The position numbers and the translations under genes are program-made. The notes below the pieces were generated by a model, which saw only the letters and a list, made by a program, of their open reading frames with translations, ran no database searches and was not told where the DNA came from. From contig NZ_JBNGOT010000001.1 of the NCBI RefSeq assembly GCF_050589705.1, positions 310,001-374,000 of the forward strand: DNA of 64,000 bases, written 5' to 3'. The DNA is from Sunxiuqinia rutila (GTDB taxonomy: Bacteria; Bacteroidota; Bacteroidia; Bacteroidales; Prolixibacteraceae). Below are positions 49,083-58,193 of the stretch, in pieces. Within the stretch, counting starts at the first letter, position 1, and each line of letters opens with the position of its first letter.

Positions 49083-50129
49083 ATGAACACAGCTGAAAAA
49101 TACATGAACCGGTGTTTGGAACTGGCCCGTTTGGGTGCCGGCAATGTTGCACCAAACCCGATGGTGGGCTGTGTGATTGTGCATGAAGGGAAAATTATTG
49201 GTGAAGGTTTTCATCAGCAATGTGGTGAAGCTCATGCTGAAGTCAATGCCATTCGCTCGGTGAAAAACAAGGATTTGCTGTCGTCATCGACCCTGTATGT
49301 GAGTCTGGAGCCTTGTGCGCATTTTGGTAAAACACCTCCCTGTTCCGATTTGATTATTGAACATCGGATTCCGAAAGTGATTATTGGTTCGATTGATTCG
49401 TTTGCCAAAGTGGCCGGCAAAGGCATTGAAAAAATGCGTAAAGCCGGGATTGAGGTTACGGTTGGGGTGCTGGAAAAAGACTGCCTCTGGCTGAACCGGC
49501 GTTTCTTTACCTTTCATCAGAAAAAACGACCTTACCTGATTCTGAAATGGGCACAAACCATGGATGGATTTCTGGATATTGACCGTTCGCAAATAACCTA
49601 TGGCAAGCCCACCTGGATTAGCAATGAGCTTTCGCGCAGGCAGGTGCATAAACAGCGGACCGAGGAAGCTGCTATTTTAATCGGCACCAACACGGCTTTG
49701 AAAGACAATCCTTCGCTTACCGTTCGTGAGTGGGATGGCAATCAGCCCTTGCGCTTGCTTTTGGATCGCACCAACCACTTGTCGGAAAAGCTGAACCTGA
49801 AAAACGGAAGCTGTCCTACGGTGGTTTTTACCCAGGAAGCAGTCGAATCGAAGCCCAACCTGGAATATGTGCAAATTGATTTTCAGACGAAGGTTATCCC
49901 TCAGGTTTTAGCGTATTTGTATGACCGCGACATTCAGTCGGTGGTGGTTGAGGGGGGCCAGCATTTGCTGCAATCGTTTATCGATCAGAATTTGTGGGAC
50001 GAAGCCTATGTGTACTATGGGAATACCTTTTTTGTAAAAGGGGTGCCCGCTCCTCGTTTGCCCGTAGCACCATCCCAATCGGAAAATATGCACGATACCT
50101 TGCTGAAGTTTTTTATCAATCCGGCTTAA
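49083..50129 (+). CDS. ribD: Bifunctional riboflavin biosynthesis protein RibD
   Basis: The ATG at 49083 gives the usual start MNTAEKYMNRCLELARLGAGNVAPNPMVG; an upstream in-frame ATG would lie before the promoter box. The 348-residue protein has a deaminase domain (about 1-145) with zinc motif HAEVNAI and PCAHFGKTPPC, and a reductase domain (about 150-348) with LKWAQTMDGF, WISNE and VVVEGGQHLLQSFI. It carries out two steps of riboflavin synthesis, deaminating and reducing the pyrimidine intermediate. Other rib genes are not nearby. It overlaps the 3' end of the convergent DUF6146 gene by four bases. Confidence 0.95.
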   Translation: MNTAEKYMNRCLELARLGAGNVAPNPMVGCVIVHEGKIIGEGFHQQCGEAHAEVNAIRSVKNKDLLSSSTLYVSLEPCAHFGKTPPCSDLIIEHRIPKVIIGSIDSFAKVAGKGIEKMRKAGIEVTVGVLEKDCLWLNRRFFTFHQKKRPYLILKWAQTMDGFLDIDRSQITYGKPTWISNELSRRQVHKQRTEEAAILIGTNTALKDNPSLTVREWDGNQPLRLLLDRTNHLSEKLNLKNGSCPTVVFTQEAVESKPNLEYVQIDFQTKVIPQVLAYLYDRDIQSVVVEGGQHLLQSFIDQNLWDEAYVYYGNTFFVKGVPAPRLPVAPSQSENMHDTLLKFFINPA

Positions 50130-50527
50130 ATAGCCCTTGGCCCGTTTTCAATGATTCGAATTTTCAGCACGCGCTCTACATATTGAAAGTAATAGAACAG
50201 TTTGTGGTTGATTTCCAGTCCGTAGTCTGTTTGCGAATCATAGTTGATTTGCCCATCGAGCAGTTGTGAGTTGTGTCGCCAAATGGTTTGGTAGTTCCAC
50301 GCATTCACATATTGTTGGTTCCAGTTTTCATAATAGCTTTGAGAATGGTACCACGACGGTTTGCTGTAGGTAATGTACCAACTCTCGAAACCCGGATCCA
50401 ACACAATCAATTCATAGCTGACACTGTCGTTTTCTTCCTCCGCATTCACTTCTTTGAGTTGAATGTTGTTCTGGCTGGCGCAAGCGGCTAAAATTAAAAC
50501 CAGAAGGATAAATGCAAAATTTTTCAT
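50126..50527 (-). CDS. DUF6146-family lipoprotein
   Basis: A 133-residue lipoprotein (signal MKNFAFILLVLILAAC, lipid Cys 16). The central sequence SYELIVLDPGFESWYITYSKP, HSQSYYENWNQQYVNAWNY and INYDSQTDYGLEINHKLFYYFQYVE matches what I remember of DUF6146, a Bacteroidota family often lying beside housekeeping genes. It is rich in Tyr and Trp. No function is known. Its 3' end overlaps ribD by four bases on the other strand. Confidence 0.75.
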   Translation of the reverse strand: MKNFAFILLVLILAACASQNNIQLKEVNAEEENDSVSYELIVLDPGFESWYITYSKPSWYHSQSYYENWNQQYVNAWNYQTIWRHNSQLLDGQINYDSQTDYGLEINHKLFYYFQYVERVLKIRIIENGPRAI

Positions 50528-50623
50528 GGCTGCTGTTTTGAAATTTTATACGAAAAAGGGCCATGGTTTGTTTATCAGGTGAAAAATACAGAAATTTAGT
50601 TGATTGATTTAAATCTTTCTTGA

Positions 50624-52090
50624 ATGGTAGAGTTTTTGAAGGGAATCTGGCAATACACGCCAGGAACCGTTACCATCTTGTACTTTGTAACGGTTGTTTT
50701 CATCGCTGTTTTCATTATTCTTGAGAATCGTAGTCCGATTAAAACCATTAGCTGGGTTTTGGTTTTGGTTACCTTGCCGGTAGCGGGTATCATTATTTAC
50801 CTGTTTTTTGGGCAGGAGTACCGCAAGAAAAAGATGTTTTCGAAAAAGGGCTTGTATTACCTTGAGAGGTTACGGAAAGAAACGCAGGATCAACTGCGTT
50901 TGCTGCCAGAGAACGAGCACCTTTTTGATGAGCAGATTGTAAGTAAGCGACACTTGATGAACTTGATGTTGTCAAACTCCAATGCTTTGTTGACCAGCGA
51001 TAATGAGGTGACCTTGCTTCGGAATGGACACGAAACTTTTCCGGCTATTTTTCAGGCCATCGAACAAGCCCGGGATCACATTCACCTAGAGTATTACATT
51101 GTTGAAAATGATGAGCTGGGCAACCAGCTGAAGGAGTTGTTGATTCGGAAAGCCACTCAGGGCGTTGAAGTTCGCTTTATTTATGACGACGTAGGCAGCT
51201 GGCGTTTGCCTAAAAAATACATTCGCGAGCTTCAGGCGGCCGGTGTGCAAATTGACTGCTTTATGCGGGTTCGCTTTCCCATGCTTACTTCACGGGTAAA
51301 TTACCGGAACCACCGCAAAATTATTGTTATTGATGGAGAAGTTGGCTTTACAGGAGGATTGAACTTTGCCGATCGTTACATGCATGGAAGCCAGGATTTG
51401 GGCTTGTGGCGTGATACCCACCTGAAGGTGACCGGCGGTGCGGCTATTTCGTTGCAAATTATTTTCATGGCCGACTGGTATTTTGTGTCCAAGGAAATCC
51501 TGAAGGGAGAACGCTATTTCCCGGAGCTTTCGGGTGGAGATGGCAAGCTCATGCAAGTGGTGTCCAGTGGTCCCGATTCGGATTGGGAAAGTATTGGACA
51601 GGCTTATTTTTCGGCCATCGCATCGGCTCGCGAACGCGTGTTTTTGGCCACGCCCTACCTTATTCCAACCTCCGAAATTATTTATGCCATGAAAACGGCC
51701 GCACTTGGCGGAATCGATATTCGTATTTTGTTGCCCGGGCGTTCGGATGCCTTTTTCCCCAAGTGGGGCTCCGATTCCTATGTGGAGGAGCTGATGGAAG
51801 CTGGCGTGCGCATCTTTCATTATAAGCCCGGTTTTACCCACAGCAAGTTTATGGTGGTCGACGGTGTTTTTTCTTCCGTAGGAACAGCCAATATGGACTT
51901 TCGGAGTCTTGAAACCAATTTTGAAGTGAATGCCATGATTTATGATGAACCCATGGCGCATCAGGTAGAAGCCTTGTTTTTGGATGACCTGGAGAACAGT
52001 GAGGAGTTGCTGCTGGATGAATGGAAACAGCGGAGCCGGTATCGTAAAATCATGGAGTCGTTTGCCCGTATTTTAAGCCCGATGATGTAG
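50624..52090 (+). CDS. cls: Cardiolipin synthase (phospholipase D family)
   Basis: A 488-residue membrane phospholipase D protein. Two N-terminal hydrophobic segments (about 10-30, TVTILYFVTVVFIAVFII, and 38-60, ISWVLVLVTLPVAGIIIYLFF) precede two catalytic HKD motifs: NHRKIIVIDGEVGFTGGLN (about 225-243) and HSKFMVVDGVFSSVGTANMDFRS (about 406-428, in overlapping parts). This is the ClsA-type order. It joins two phosphatidylglycerol molecules to make cardiolipin. The gene stands alone, with a 230-base gap after it. Confidence 0.94.
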   Translation: MVEFLKGIWQYTPGTVTILYFVTVVFIAVFIILENRSPIKTISWVLVLVTLPVAGIIIYLFFGQEYRKKKMFSKKGLYYLERLRKETQDQLRLLPENEHLFDEQIVSKRHLMNLMLSNSNALLTSDNEVTLLRNGHETFPAIFQAIEQARDHIHLEYYIVENDELGNQLKELLIRKATQGVEVRFIYDDVGSWRLPKKYIRELQAAGVQIDCFMRVRFPMLTSRVNYRNHRKIIVIDGEVGFTGGLNFADRYMHGSQDLGLWRDTHLKVTGGAAISLQIIFMADWYFVSKEILKGERYFPELSGGDGKLMQVVSSGPDSDWESIGQAYFSAIASARERVFLATPYLIPTSEIIYAMKTAALGGIDIRILLPGRSDAFFPKWGSDSYVEELMEAGVRIFHYKPGFTHSKFMVVDGVFSSVGTANMDFRSLETNFEVNAMIYDEPMAHQVEALFLDDLENSEELLLDEWKQRSRYRKIMESFARILSPMM

Positions 52091-52320
52091 CTGAATTTTC
52101 CGGTCGTTATTTTATGAAATTAAAGCAGGCGGAAGAATAATCAATCATTTATTTACGTACAATTGCATTGTCAATAGGACGTCTGATCCGACCGTTCAAC
52201 TGGCTGATGCCTAGTTGTCTGTTTAGATTGGGTTGCCTTTGGGCACAGAGTGATTGGCGGCATTTGATGTCCGCCGGATTTTAATCCGTTAACCTTATTT
52301 TTTTTTGACTAAAATAACGC

Positions 52321-53790
52321 ATGCAGTCCACCTTAATATTATTGGATTCAGTGATGCAATGGAAACCTTACTACGAAACGGAAACCATTACCACTGCGGC
52401 AGATTATCTGCAAAATGAGCATTTAAGTAAGAAGAATCTGCTGGTGATAAACCTTTGCGAGAAGCTTCAGTACCACTCCGAAGGCTATTATTGTTCGCTG
52501 CTGGCTCAGGCCCGCGGCCATAAAGTGTTGCCCGATGTGGATGTGTTGAACCGGATGGAAAGTGGTGCTATTGCCCGTTTGGATGATAACCTGCAGAAAA
52601 TGACCTACCGCTGGATTCAGTCCCTGAATCAACCAGAGCAGGAATTGGTGGCCCTTGATATTTACTTTGGGACCTGCAACGTGCCGGAAATGAACAAGGT
52701 GGCTCATTTTGTTTTTGAACAGCTGCCAAGCCCCATTTTACGGGTATGCTTTGTTAACCGCGCCAAAAACCAGATTGACTCCATCCGTCCTTTAAGTTTG
52801 AATGAGTTGAGTGATGAGCAGCAGGATTTGTTTGCTCAGGCTTTGGATAGATTCAATAAGAAAGTCTGGCGTCAGCCGCGCTCGCACAAATCTTCCCGCT
52901 TTGATCTGGCCATTTTGCACGATCCGGAAGAGCAGTTGCCGCCCAGTAATAAAGGGGCCTTGAATAAGTTTTTGTCGCAAGCCCGGAAAATGAACATCAA
53001 TGCCGAACTGATTACGGAAGAGGACACGATTCGCTTGCTTGAGTTTGATGCTTTGTTTATTCGACAAACCACAGCGCTCAATCACCTGACTTATCGGCTG
53101 GCTCAGCAGGCACGGCAGGCCGATATGGTGGTTATCGACGATCCGTTGTCCATTATTCGGTGTACCAACAAAGTGTACCTGAAAGAACTGCTGGAGCGGG
53201 AAGGTGTTCCAACGCCCAAGTCCAAACTGATTTTCAAGAATAACCTCATTGCTTTTGATGAGCTTGAAACGGCTCTTGGAAACCCCATCGTATTGAAAGT
53301 GCCGGATGGCTCTTTTTCTGTTGGCATGCATAAAGTGAGCAACGAAGAGGAATACGGCAAGGCACTGGAACTGTTGTCAGAAAAGTCTTCGGTATTTCTG
53401 GCCCAGGAATTTATGCCAACCCGTTTCGATTGGCGCATTGGCTTGTTGAATGGCGAGGCGCTGTATGCCTGCAAGTATTTTATGGCACGGGGACACTGGC
53501 AAATCTACAACCACCAGGATAATGGTAAAACGCGCTCGGGTGCTTTTGAGTCGGTACCCATCGGCAAGGTTCCCAAGCATGTGGTTCGGAATGCTGTAAA
53601 AGCAGCCTCGCTGATTGGAAAAGGTTTGTATGGGGTCGACTTAAAAGAAATTGATGGTCGGTCGGTAGTGATTGAAGTCAACGACAATCCTTCGATTGAT
53701 CAGGGCGTTGAAGATGCTATCCTGGGCGATGAGTTGTATCGCCTGATTCTGCGTGAGTTTTTAGACCGGCTGGAACAAAAACGCCGTTAA
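52321..53790 (+). CDS. RimK-like ATP-grasp amidoligase with N-terminal RLAN-type domain
   Basis: A 489-residue protein. The N-terminal 130 residues (STLILLDSVMQWKPYYETE, VINLCEKLQYHSEGYYCSLLAQARGHKVLP) fit the RLAN domain described for RimK-like ligases. The ATP-grasp part covers about 275-485: DDPLSIIRCTNKVYLKELL, VLKVPDGSFSVGMHKV, FLAQEFMPTRFDWRIGLL, and GVDLKEIDGRSVVIEVNDNPSIDQGVE with the metal-binding E-x-N. ATP-grasp ligases of this group join amino acids to peptides or small acceptors. The stop overlaps the start of a GNAT gene by one base (TAATG), so their products are made together. The ligated product is unknown. Confidence 0.88.
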   Translation: MQSTLILLDSVMQWKPYYETETITTAADYLQNEHLSKKNLLVINLCEKLQYHSEGYYCSLLAQARGHKVLPDVDVLNRMESGAIARLDDNLQKMTYRWIQSLNQPEQELVALDIYFGTCNVPEMNKVAHFVFEQLPSPILRVCFVNRAKNQIDSIRPLSLNELSDEQQDLFAQALDRFNKKVWRQPRSHKSSRFDLAILHDPEEQLPPSNKGALNKFLSQARKMNINAELITEEDTIRLLEFDALFIRQTTALNHLTYRLAQQARQADMVVIDDPLSIIRCTNKVYLKELLEREGVPTPKSKLIFKNNLIAFDELETALGNPIVLKVPDGSFSVGMHKVSNEEEYGKALELLSEKSSVFLAQEFMPTRFDWRIGLLNGEALYACKYFMARGHWQIYNHQDNGKTRSGAFESVPIGKVPKHVVRNAVKAASLIGKGLYGVDLKEIDGRSVVIEVNDNPSIDQGVEDAILGDELYRLILREFLDRLEQKRR

Positions 53791-54263
53791 TGAAAGCAAG
53801 TGAGTTAACCATAAGGCTTGCTGTAAAGACCGATCTGGATGAGCTTGTTCGGTTGGAGCAAGAGTGTTTTGCTGCCGAAAGCTTTTCGCGCCGCCAGATA
53901 CTCTACCTGCTAAGCCGCGCTGCCGGCAATTTCTTTGTACTGACTGAGCAAAGTCAGATCGCTGGTTTTATCGTTCTGCTCAAACGAAAGAATAGCCTGG
54001 GTTTGCGGGTTTACTCTTTGGCTGTGGCTCCTGCGTTCCGGGGGAAGCAATATGCCCGGCGCTTGTTGGAGAAAGCGGTTCAGGTGGCGCAAGAGAGTGG
54101 GAAAATATTCCTGTTTTTGGAAGTGAGCGAACACAATACCGGGGCCATTCAGCTGTATCGAAACTGGGGATTTGAGCATACTGGCAGGCGGAAAAACTAT
54201 TACCAGGATGGCAGCGATGCCTTGCTGATGCGACAGACGCTTTCCTCGCTTGCTGGAGATTAA
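53790..54263 (+). CDS. GNAT-family N-acetyltransferase
   Basis: A 157-residue GNAT protein translationally coupled to the ATP-grasp gene. Motifs are TIRLAVKTDLDELVRLEQECF (strand 1/helix 1), LRVYSLAVAPAFRGKQYARRLLEKAV (motif A with the acetyl-CoA loop, R/Q-x-x-G-x-A-like RGKQYA) and LEVSEHNTGAIQLYRNWGFEHTGRRKNYY (motif B). It resembles RimI-type alpha-amino acetylases. Paired ATP-grasp/GNAT genes have been described in comparative work on amidoligases (Iyer and colleagues, 2009), where the acetylase was thought to act on the ligated product. A housekeeping purM gene starts 78 bases later. Confidence 0.9.
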   Translation: MKASELTIRLAVKTDLDELVRLEQECFAAESFSRRQILYLLSRAAGNFFVLTEQSQIAGFIVLLKRKNSLGLRVYSLAVAPAFRGKQYARRLLEKAVQVAQESGKIFLFLEVSEHNTGAIQLYRNWGFEHTGRRKNYYQDGSDALLMRQTLSSLAGD

Positions 54264-54308
54264 TGCGAATACCTACAAATTACTAATTTCAGAATCGCCT
54301 AAAAATAT

Positions 54309-54316
54309 TAACTTTG
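54309..54316 (+). promoter_or_regulatory. Candidate -7 promoter element of purM
   Basis: TAACTTTG lies 25 bases before the purM start. No clear TTG at -33. Confidence 0.4.
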
Positions 54317-54341
54317 TGGTCTGAAAATACAGACTGATTTT

Positions 54342-55508
54342 ATGAGCGATAACAGGTACATGGCGCGGGGCGTTTCCGCATCGAAAGAAGATGTCCATCA
54401 GGCCATTAAAAATATTGACAAGGGATTGTTTCCAAACGCATTTTGCAAAATTATTCCCGATGTGCTGGGCGGCGATCCGGCGTGGTGTAACATTATGCAC
54501 GCTGACGGTGCTGGTACCAAATCTTCCTTAGCGTATATGTACTGGAAAGAAACCGGCGATGTGTCGGTGTGGAAAGGCATTGCGCAGGATGCTCTGATTA
54601 TGAATATTGACGACCTGCTGTGTGTGGGCGCAACCGACAATATTCTGTTGTCGTCAACCATTGGTCGGAACAAGAATAAAATTACAGGCGAAGTTATTGC
54701 AGCCATCATCAACGGAACCGATGAGCTGTGCAAGGAATTGCAGGAAATGGGCGTTGGGGTTTATCCTACAGGCGGCGAAACGGCTGATGTGGGCGACTTG
54801 GTGCGCACCATCATCGTCGATTCAACGGTAACTTGCCGGATGAAGCGCGAAGATGTGATTTCGGCCGATAACATTCAGCCGGGTGATGTGATTGTTGGAC
54901 TGGCTTCTTTTGGTCAGGCCACTTACGAGAAAGAATACAATGGCGGGATGGGCAGCAATGGCTTGACTTCGGCTCGTCACGATGTATTTGCCAACTACCT
55001 GGCCCAGAAATATCCGGAAAGTTTTGACTCGGAAGTTCCGGCTGATTTGGTTTATTCCGGTAGCAAAAAGCTAACCGATGCCATTGACAACCTTGGCCTG
55101 GATGCCGGGAAACTGGTGCTTTCTCCAACACGGACTTATGCGCCGGTGATCAAGAAAATTCTGGATCATCACCGCGCTGATATTCATGGCATGGTGCACT
55201 GCTCGGGCGGTGCGCAAACCAAAGTGCTGCACTTTGTAGATCAGGTGCATGTAATTAAAAATAACCTTTTCCCTGTTCCTCCGTTGTTTAAATTGATTCA
55301 GGAAGAATCAAAAACCGAGTGGTCCGAAATGTACAAAGTATTTAACATGGGGCACCGCATGGAAATTTACCTGAAACCGGAGTTTGCAGAATCAATCATT
55401 GAAATATCAAAATCATTTAACATTGATGCGCAGATTGTTGGTCGGGTTGAGGCTTGCGAAGGGAAAAAACTAACGATCGAATCCGAGTTCGGAACCTTTG
55501 AGTACTAG
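54342..55508 (+). CDS. purM: Phosphoribosylformylglycinamidine cyclo-ligase (AIR synthetase) PurM
   Basis: A 388-residue PurM-fold enzyme, the fifth step of purine synthesis, closing the imidazole ring with ATP. Marks are RYMARGVSASKEDVHQAI at the start, HADGAGTKSSLAYMYW (substrate Asp and Lys loop), DALIMNIDDLLCVGATDN, YPTGGETADVGDLVRTIIVDS and HGMVHCSGGAQTKVLHF. The wording is the Bacteroidota form, a little longer than the E. coli enzyme and clearly divergent from it. No other pur gene is in the window. A 109-base gap separates it from prfA. Confidence 0.93.
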   Translation: MSDNRYMARGVSASKEDVHQAIKNIDKGLFPNAFCKIIPDVLGGDPAWCNIMHADGAGTKSSLAYMYWKETGDVSVWKGIAQDALIMNIDDLLCVGATDNILLSSTIGRNKNKITGEVIAAIINGTDELCKELQEMGVGVYPTGGETADVGDLVRTIIVDSTVTCRMKREDVISADNIQPGDVIVGLASFGQATYEKEYNGGMGSNGLTSARHDVFANYLAQKYPESFDSEVPADLVYSGSKKLTDAIDNLGLDAGKLVLSPTRTYAPVIKKILDHHRADIHGMVHCSGGAQTKVLHFVDQVHVIKNNLFPVPPLFKLIQEESKTEWSEMYKVFNMGHRMEIYLKPEFAESIIEISKSFNIDAQIVGRVEACEGKKLTIESEFGTFEY

Positions 55509-55617
55509 CTCTGATTGCTTTATGGAAGCAATTCGGAACCGCAAAAGTCAAGGCTTTTGTAGCAGTTCAATCGTTTTTGATGATGGATTTTTAAACTTGG
55601 AATTTGGAATATAAAAT

Positions 55618-56703
55618 ATGGCAGACCATTCAATATTAGAAAAGTACCAAGCCATTCAGCACCGGCTGGATGAAGTAGGCCAACAGATTACCGATCCGTC
55701 GGTAATGGCTGACATGAAGCGATACGTGAAACTAAGCCAGGAATACAAGCGGCTGGAATCTTTGGTGAAAGCCTTTAAAGAATTCCGTAGCCTGGTGGAT
55801 AATATCGAATCGGGTAAAGAAATGCTGGCACAGGAAACGGATGAAGAAATCCGCGAAATGGCCCGCGAAGAAATTGAAGCCAGCGAAGAGCTGCTTCCGG
55901 CCAAAGAAAAAGAAATAAAACTCTTGCTGGTTCCGGCTGATCCGGAAGATAGCAAGAATGCCATTTTGGAGATTCGCGCAGGAGCTGGTGGTGATGAAGC
56001 CAGTATTTTTGCCGGCGACCTGTACCGCATGTACTCGAAGTATTGCGAGAAAAAGGGCTGGCGTATGGAAGTGACTACCGTGAATGAAGGTACCTCGGGC
56101 GGATACAAGGAAATTGTAGCAACCGTTACGGGCGAAGGCGTTTATGGTGTACTGAAATATGAATCAGGCGTACACCGGGTACAACGTGTTCCTCAAACGG
56201 AAACACAGGGGCGTGTGCACACCTCGGCTGCTTCGGTAGCGGTGCTTCCTGAAGCGGAAGAGTTCGATATTGAACTGCGAAACGAAGACATTCGTCGTGA
56301 TGAGTTCTGTTCGTCAGGTCCGGGTGGACAGTCGGTGAACACCACCTATTCAGCCATTCGTTTGACACACATTCCTACCGGAATTGTGGTGCAGTGCCAG
56401 GATCAAAAATCGAAGCTTAAAAACCTGGATAAAGCGATGGCCGAACTGCGGACCCGTATTTACAACATGGAGCACCAGAAATACCTGGATGAGATTGCTT
56501 CGAAACGGAAAACCATGGTGTCAACCGGCGACCGTTCAGCTAAAATTCGGACCTACAACTGGCCACAAGGCCGGGTAACCGATCACCGCATCAACCTGAC
56601 GCTTTATAATTTGCAGGCCATTATCAATGGCGACATCGATGAGATTATCGAAAAGCTGATGGTCGAAGAAAATTCAGAACGACTGAAAGAAGCAGAAATT
56701 TAA
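55618..56703 (+). CDS. prfA: Peptide chain release factor 1
   Basis: A 361-residue RF1 that ends translation at UAA and UAG. The N-terminal helical part is followed by GAGGDEASIFAGDLYRMY, HRVQRVPQTETQGRVHTSAASVAVLPE (the P-x-T stop-codon-reading motif reads PQT, PAT in E. coli) and SGPGGQSVNTTYSAIRLTH with the catalytic GGQ. The C terminus has RTYNWPQGRVTDHRI. The GGQ glutamine is the target of PrmC, also in this window. The spacing to pyrF suggests separate or loosely linked transcription. Confidence 0.96.
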   Translation: MADHSILEKYQAIQHRLDEVGQQITDPSVMADMKRYVKLSQEYKRLESLVKAFKEFRSLVDNIESGKEMLAQETDEEIREMAREEIEASEELLPAKEKEIKLLLVPADPEDSKNAILEIRAGAGGDEASIFAGDLYRMYSKYCEKKGWRMEVTTVNEGTSGGYKEIVATVTGEGVYGVLKYESGVHRVQRVPQTETQGRVHTSAASVAVLPEAEEFDIELRNEDIRRDEFCSSGPGGQSVNTTYSAIRLTHIPTGIVVQCQDQKSKLKNLDKAMAELRTRIYNMEHQKYLDEIASKRKTMVSTGDRSAKIRTYNWPQGRVTDHRINLTLYNLQAIINGDIDEIIEKLMVEENSERLKEAEI

Positions 56704-56716
56704 ATTAAAATATTAG

Positions 56717-56750
56717 TGGGGGGGTGGCTTAGGGTCACCCCTTTGTTAAA
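56717..56750 (+). terminator. Possible terminator between prfA and pyrF
   Basis: GGGGTG and CACCCC around a GGCTTAGGGT loop, followed by TTTGTT. The T tract is short, so read-through into pyrF is plausible. Confidence 0.4.
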
Positions 56751-56761
56751 ACAGCATAAAC

Positions 56762-57595
56762 ATGAACCGCGAACAATTATTTGAACAGATCAGAAAAAAA
56801 AGAAGTTTTTTATGTGTGGGCCTGGACTCTGATATCCTGAAAATTCCTGCACACCTGAAAGAAACTTCTGACCCGATCTTTGCTTTCAACAAAGAAATTA
56901 TTGATGCTACGCAGGATCTTTGTGTGGCTTATAAACCCAACTTGGCTTTCTACGAAAGTTTGGGTGTTACCGGTTGGGAAAGCCTGGAGAAAACGGTGCA
57001 CTACATTCGTGAAAAATATCAGGAGCAATTTATTATTGCCGATGCCAAACGGGGCGATATTGGAAACACCTCGAACTTGTATGCTCGGGCATTTTTTGAT
57101 CGGATGGACTTTGATGCGGTAACTGTGGCTCCCTATATGGGCGAAGATTCGGTAAAGCCATTCATGACTTACCTGGATAAATGGGTTATTCTGTTGGCAC
57201 TGACTTCAAATAAAGGTGCTTTCGATTTTCAGTTTCTGAAAAATGAGGCCAATGGCGAAATGCTGTTCGAAACGGTGTTGAAAACCTCGCAGCAATGGGG
57301 CGATACCGATAACATGATGTATGTGGTTGGAGCTACTAAGGCTGAGAAACTGGAAGAAATCCGGGCCATTGTGCCTGATCATTTTTTATTGGTTCCTGGT
57401 GTTGGAGCACAAGGAGGTAGCCTGGAAGAAGTAGCCAAATACGGCATGAATGACCAGTGTGGCCTGTTGGTTAACTCATCGCGTGGAATTATTTATGCTT
57501 CGAATGATACGGACTTTGCTGAAAAAGCCCGCGAAGCCGCGATGGATGTGCAGGTTGATATGGAAGAATTGTTGCTGGAAGCAGAGTTGTTGTAA
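56762..57595 (+). CDS. pyrF: Orotidine 5'-phosphate decarboxylase (type 2)
   Basis: A 277-residue OMP decarboxylase of the longer type 2 form, the last step of UMP synthesis. Marks are FLCVGLDSD (first catalytic region), AYKPNLAFYE, IIADAKRGDIGNTS carrying the DxKxxD-type catalytic set, and FLLVPGVGAQGGSLEE with the phosphate-binding loop, then LLVNSSRGIIYAS. The gene is followed by a good terminator at 57618-57653. Confidence 0.96.
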   Translation: MNREQLFEQIRKKRSFLCVGLDSDILKIPAHLKETSDPIFAFNKEIIDATQDLCVAYKPNLAFYESLGVTGWESLEKTVHYIREKYQEQFIIADAKRGDIGNTSNLYARAFFDRMDFDAVTVAPYMGEDSVKPFMTYLDKWVILLALTSNKGAFDFQFLKNEANGEMLFETVLKTSQQWGDTDNMMYVVGATKAEKLEEIRAIVPDHFLLVPGVGAQGGSLEEVAKYGMNDQCGLLVNSSRGIIYASNDTDFAEKAREAAMDVQVDMEELLLEAELL

Positions 57596-57617
57596 GCGCT
57601 TTTCGCATAAGATAAAA

Positions 57618-57653
57618 TCAACCCGAAGTGCCGAATGTGCTTCGGGTTTTTTT
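57618..57653. terminator. Terminator between pyrF and the convergent membrane protein gene
   Basis: AACCCGAAG (57620-57628) pairs with CTTCGGGTT (57640-57648), followed by a T run on the plus strand. It mainly serves pyrF. Confidence 0.9.
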
Positions 57654-57659
57654 ATGCCG

Positions 57660-58193
57660 TTAAAAAATGAGGCTGATCAGCAGGTATTTCAAAAACAAGC
57701 CCAGCAAACTGTAGAAAAGCGTTTCTTTCAGGTTATGCTTGAGCATGCCGGCGGCCAGTAAAATAACAGGGGAGGAAAGTGGCAGCAGGTTGAAAACAAA
57801 AATGGTGATGTTGCCATATCTTCGGATCTCCTCTTTGGCTTTTTCATACCGGTGGCGACCAATCAGCTGGTCGATGATGCGCCCGCTAAAGAAACGCCCG
57901 ATGTAATAATCAATGACCTGTGCGGCCAGTGCTGTACTTATTGCCAGCAGGTTCAGCAGCATTACATCCATACCCGAGGTGAGGTAGTAAATAAACGCCA
58001 GCTCTACCGGCATGACTAAGAAGAACAAATAGCCTGAAAAGTTAACCACGCCAAAGGACAGCAGGTTGTGTTCGCGATGTCCGTATATTTCCTTTCCAAC
58101 TGTAAGTGAAACAATGGTTACAGCCAGTGCTGCCAGAATCAGGAAAGGCAGTATTTGTTTCAGTTTGAAGTAGGACCTGTTCATGGCATTCAT
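57660..58193 (-). CDS. Small VTT/DedA-like membrane protein
   Basis: A 177-residue membrane protein. Hydrophobic segments are near 13-32 (ILPFLILAALAVTIVSLTVG), 45-70 (GVVNFSGYLFFLVMPVELAF and on), 76-95 (LLNLLAISTALAAQVIDYYIG) and 128-177 (FVFNLLPLSSPVILLAAG, FYSLLGLFLKYLLISLIF). The central AAQVIDYYIGRFFSGRIID followed by a helix and the NLLPLSSPVILLAAGML stretch fit the SNARE-associated/VTT fold (DedA, YqaA). Such proteins are linked to lipid flipping or envelope homeostasis. Start is uncertain: the ATG at 58184 is three codons later. Confidence 0.7.
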   Translation of the reverse strand: MNAMNRSYFKLKQILPFLILAALAVTIVSLTVGKEIYGHREHNLLSFGVVNFSGYLFFLVMPVELAFIYYLTSGMDVMLLNLLAISTALAAQVIDYYIGRFFSGRIIDQLIGRHRYEKAKEEIRRYGNITIFVFNLLPLSSPVILLAAGMLKHNLKETLFYSLLGLFLKYLLISLIF

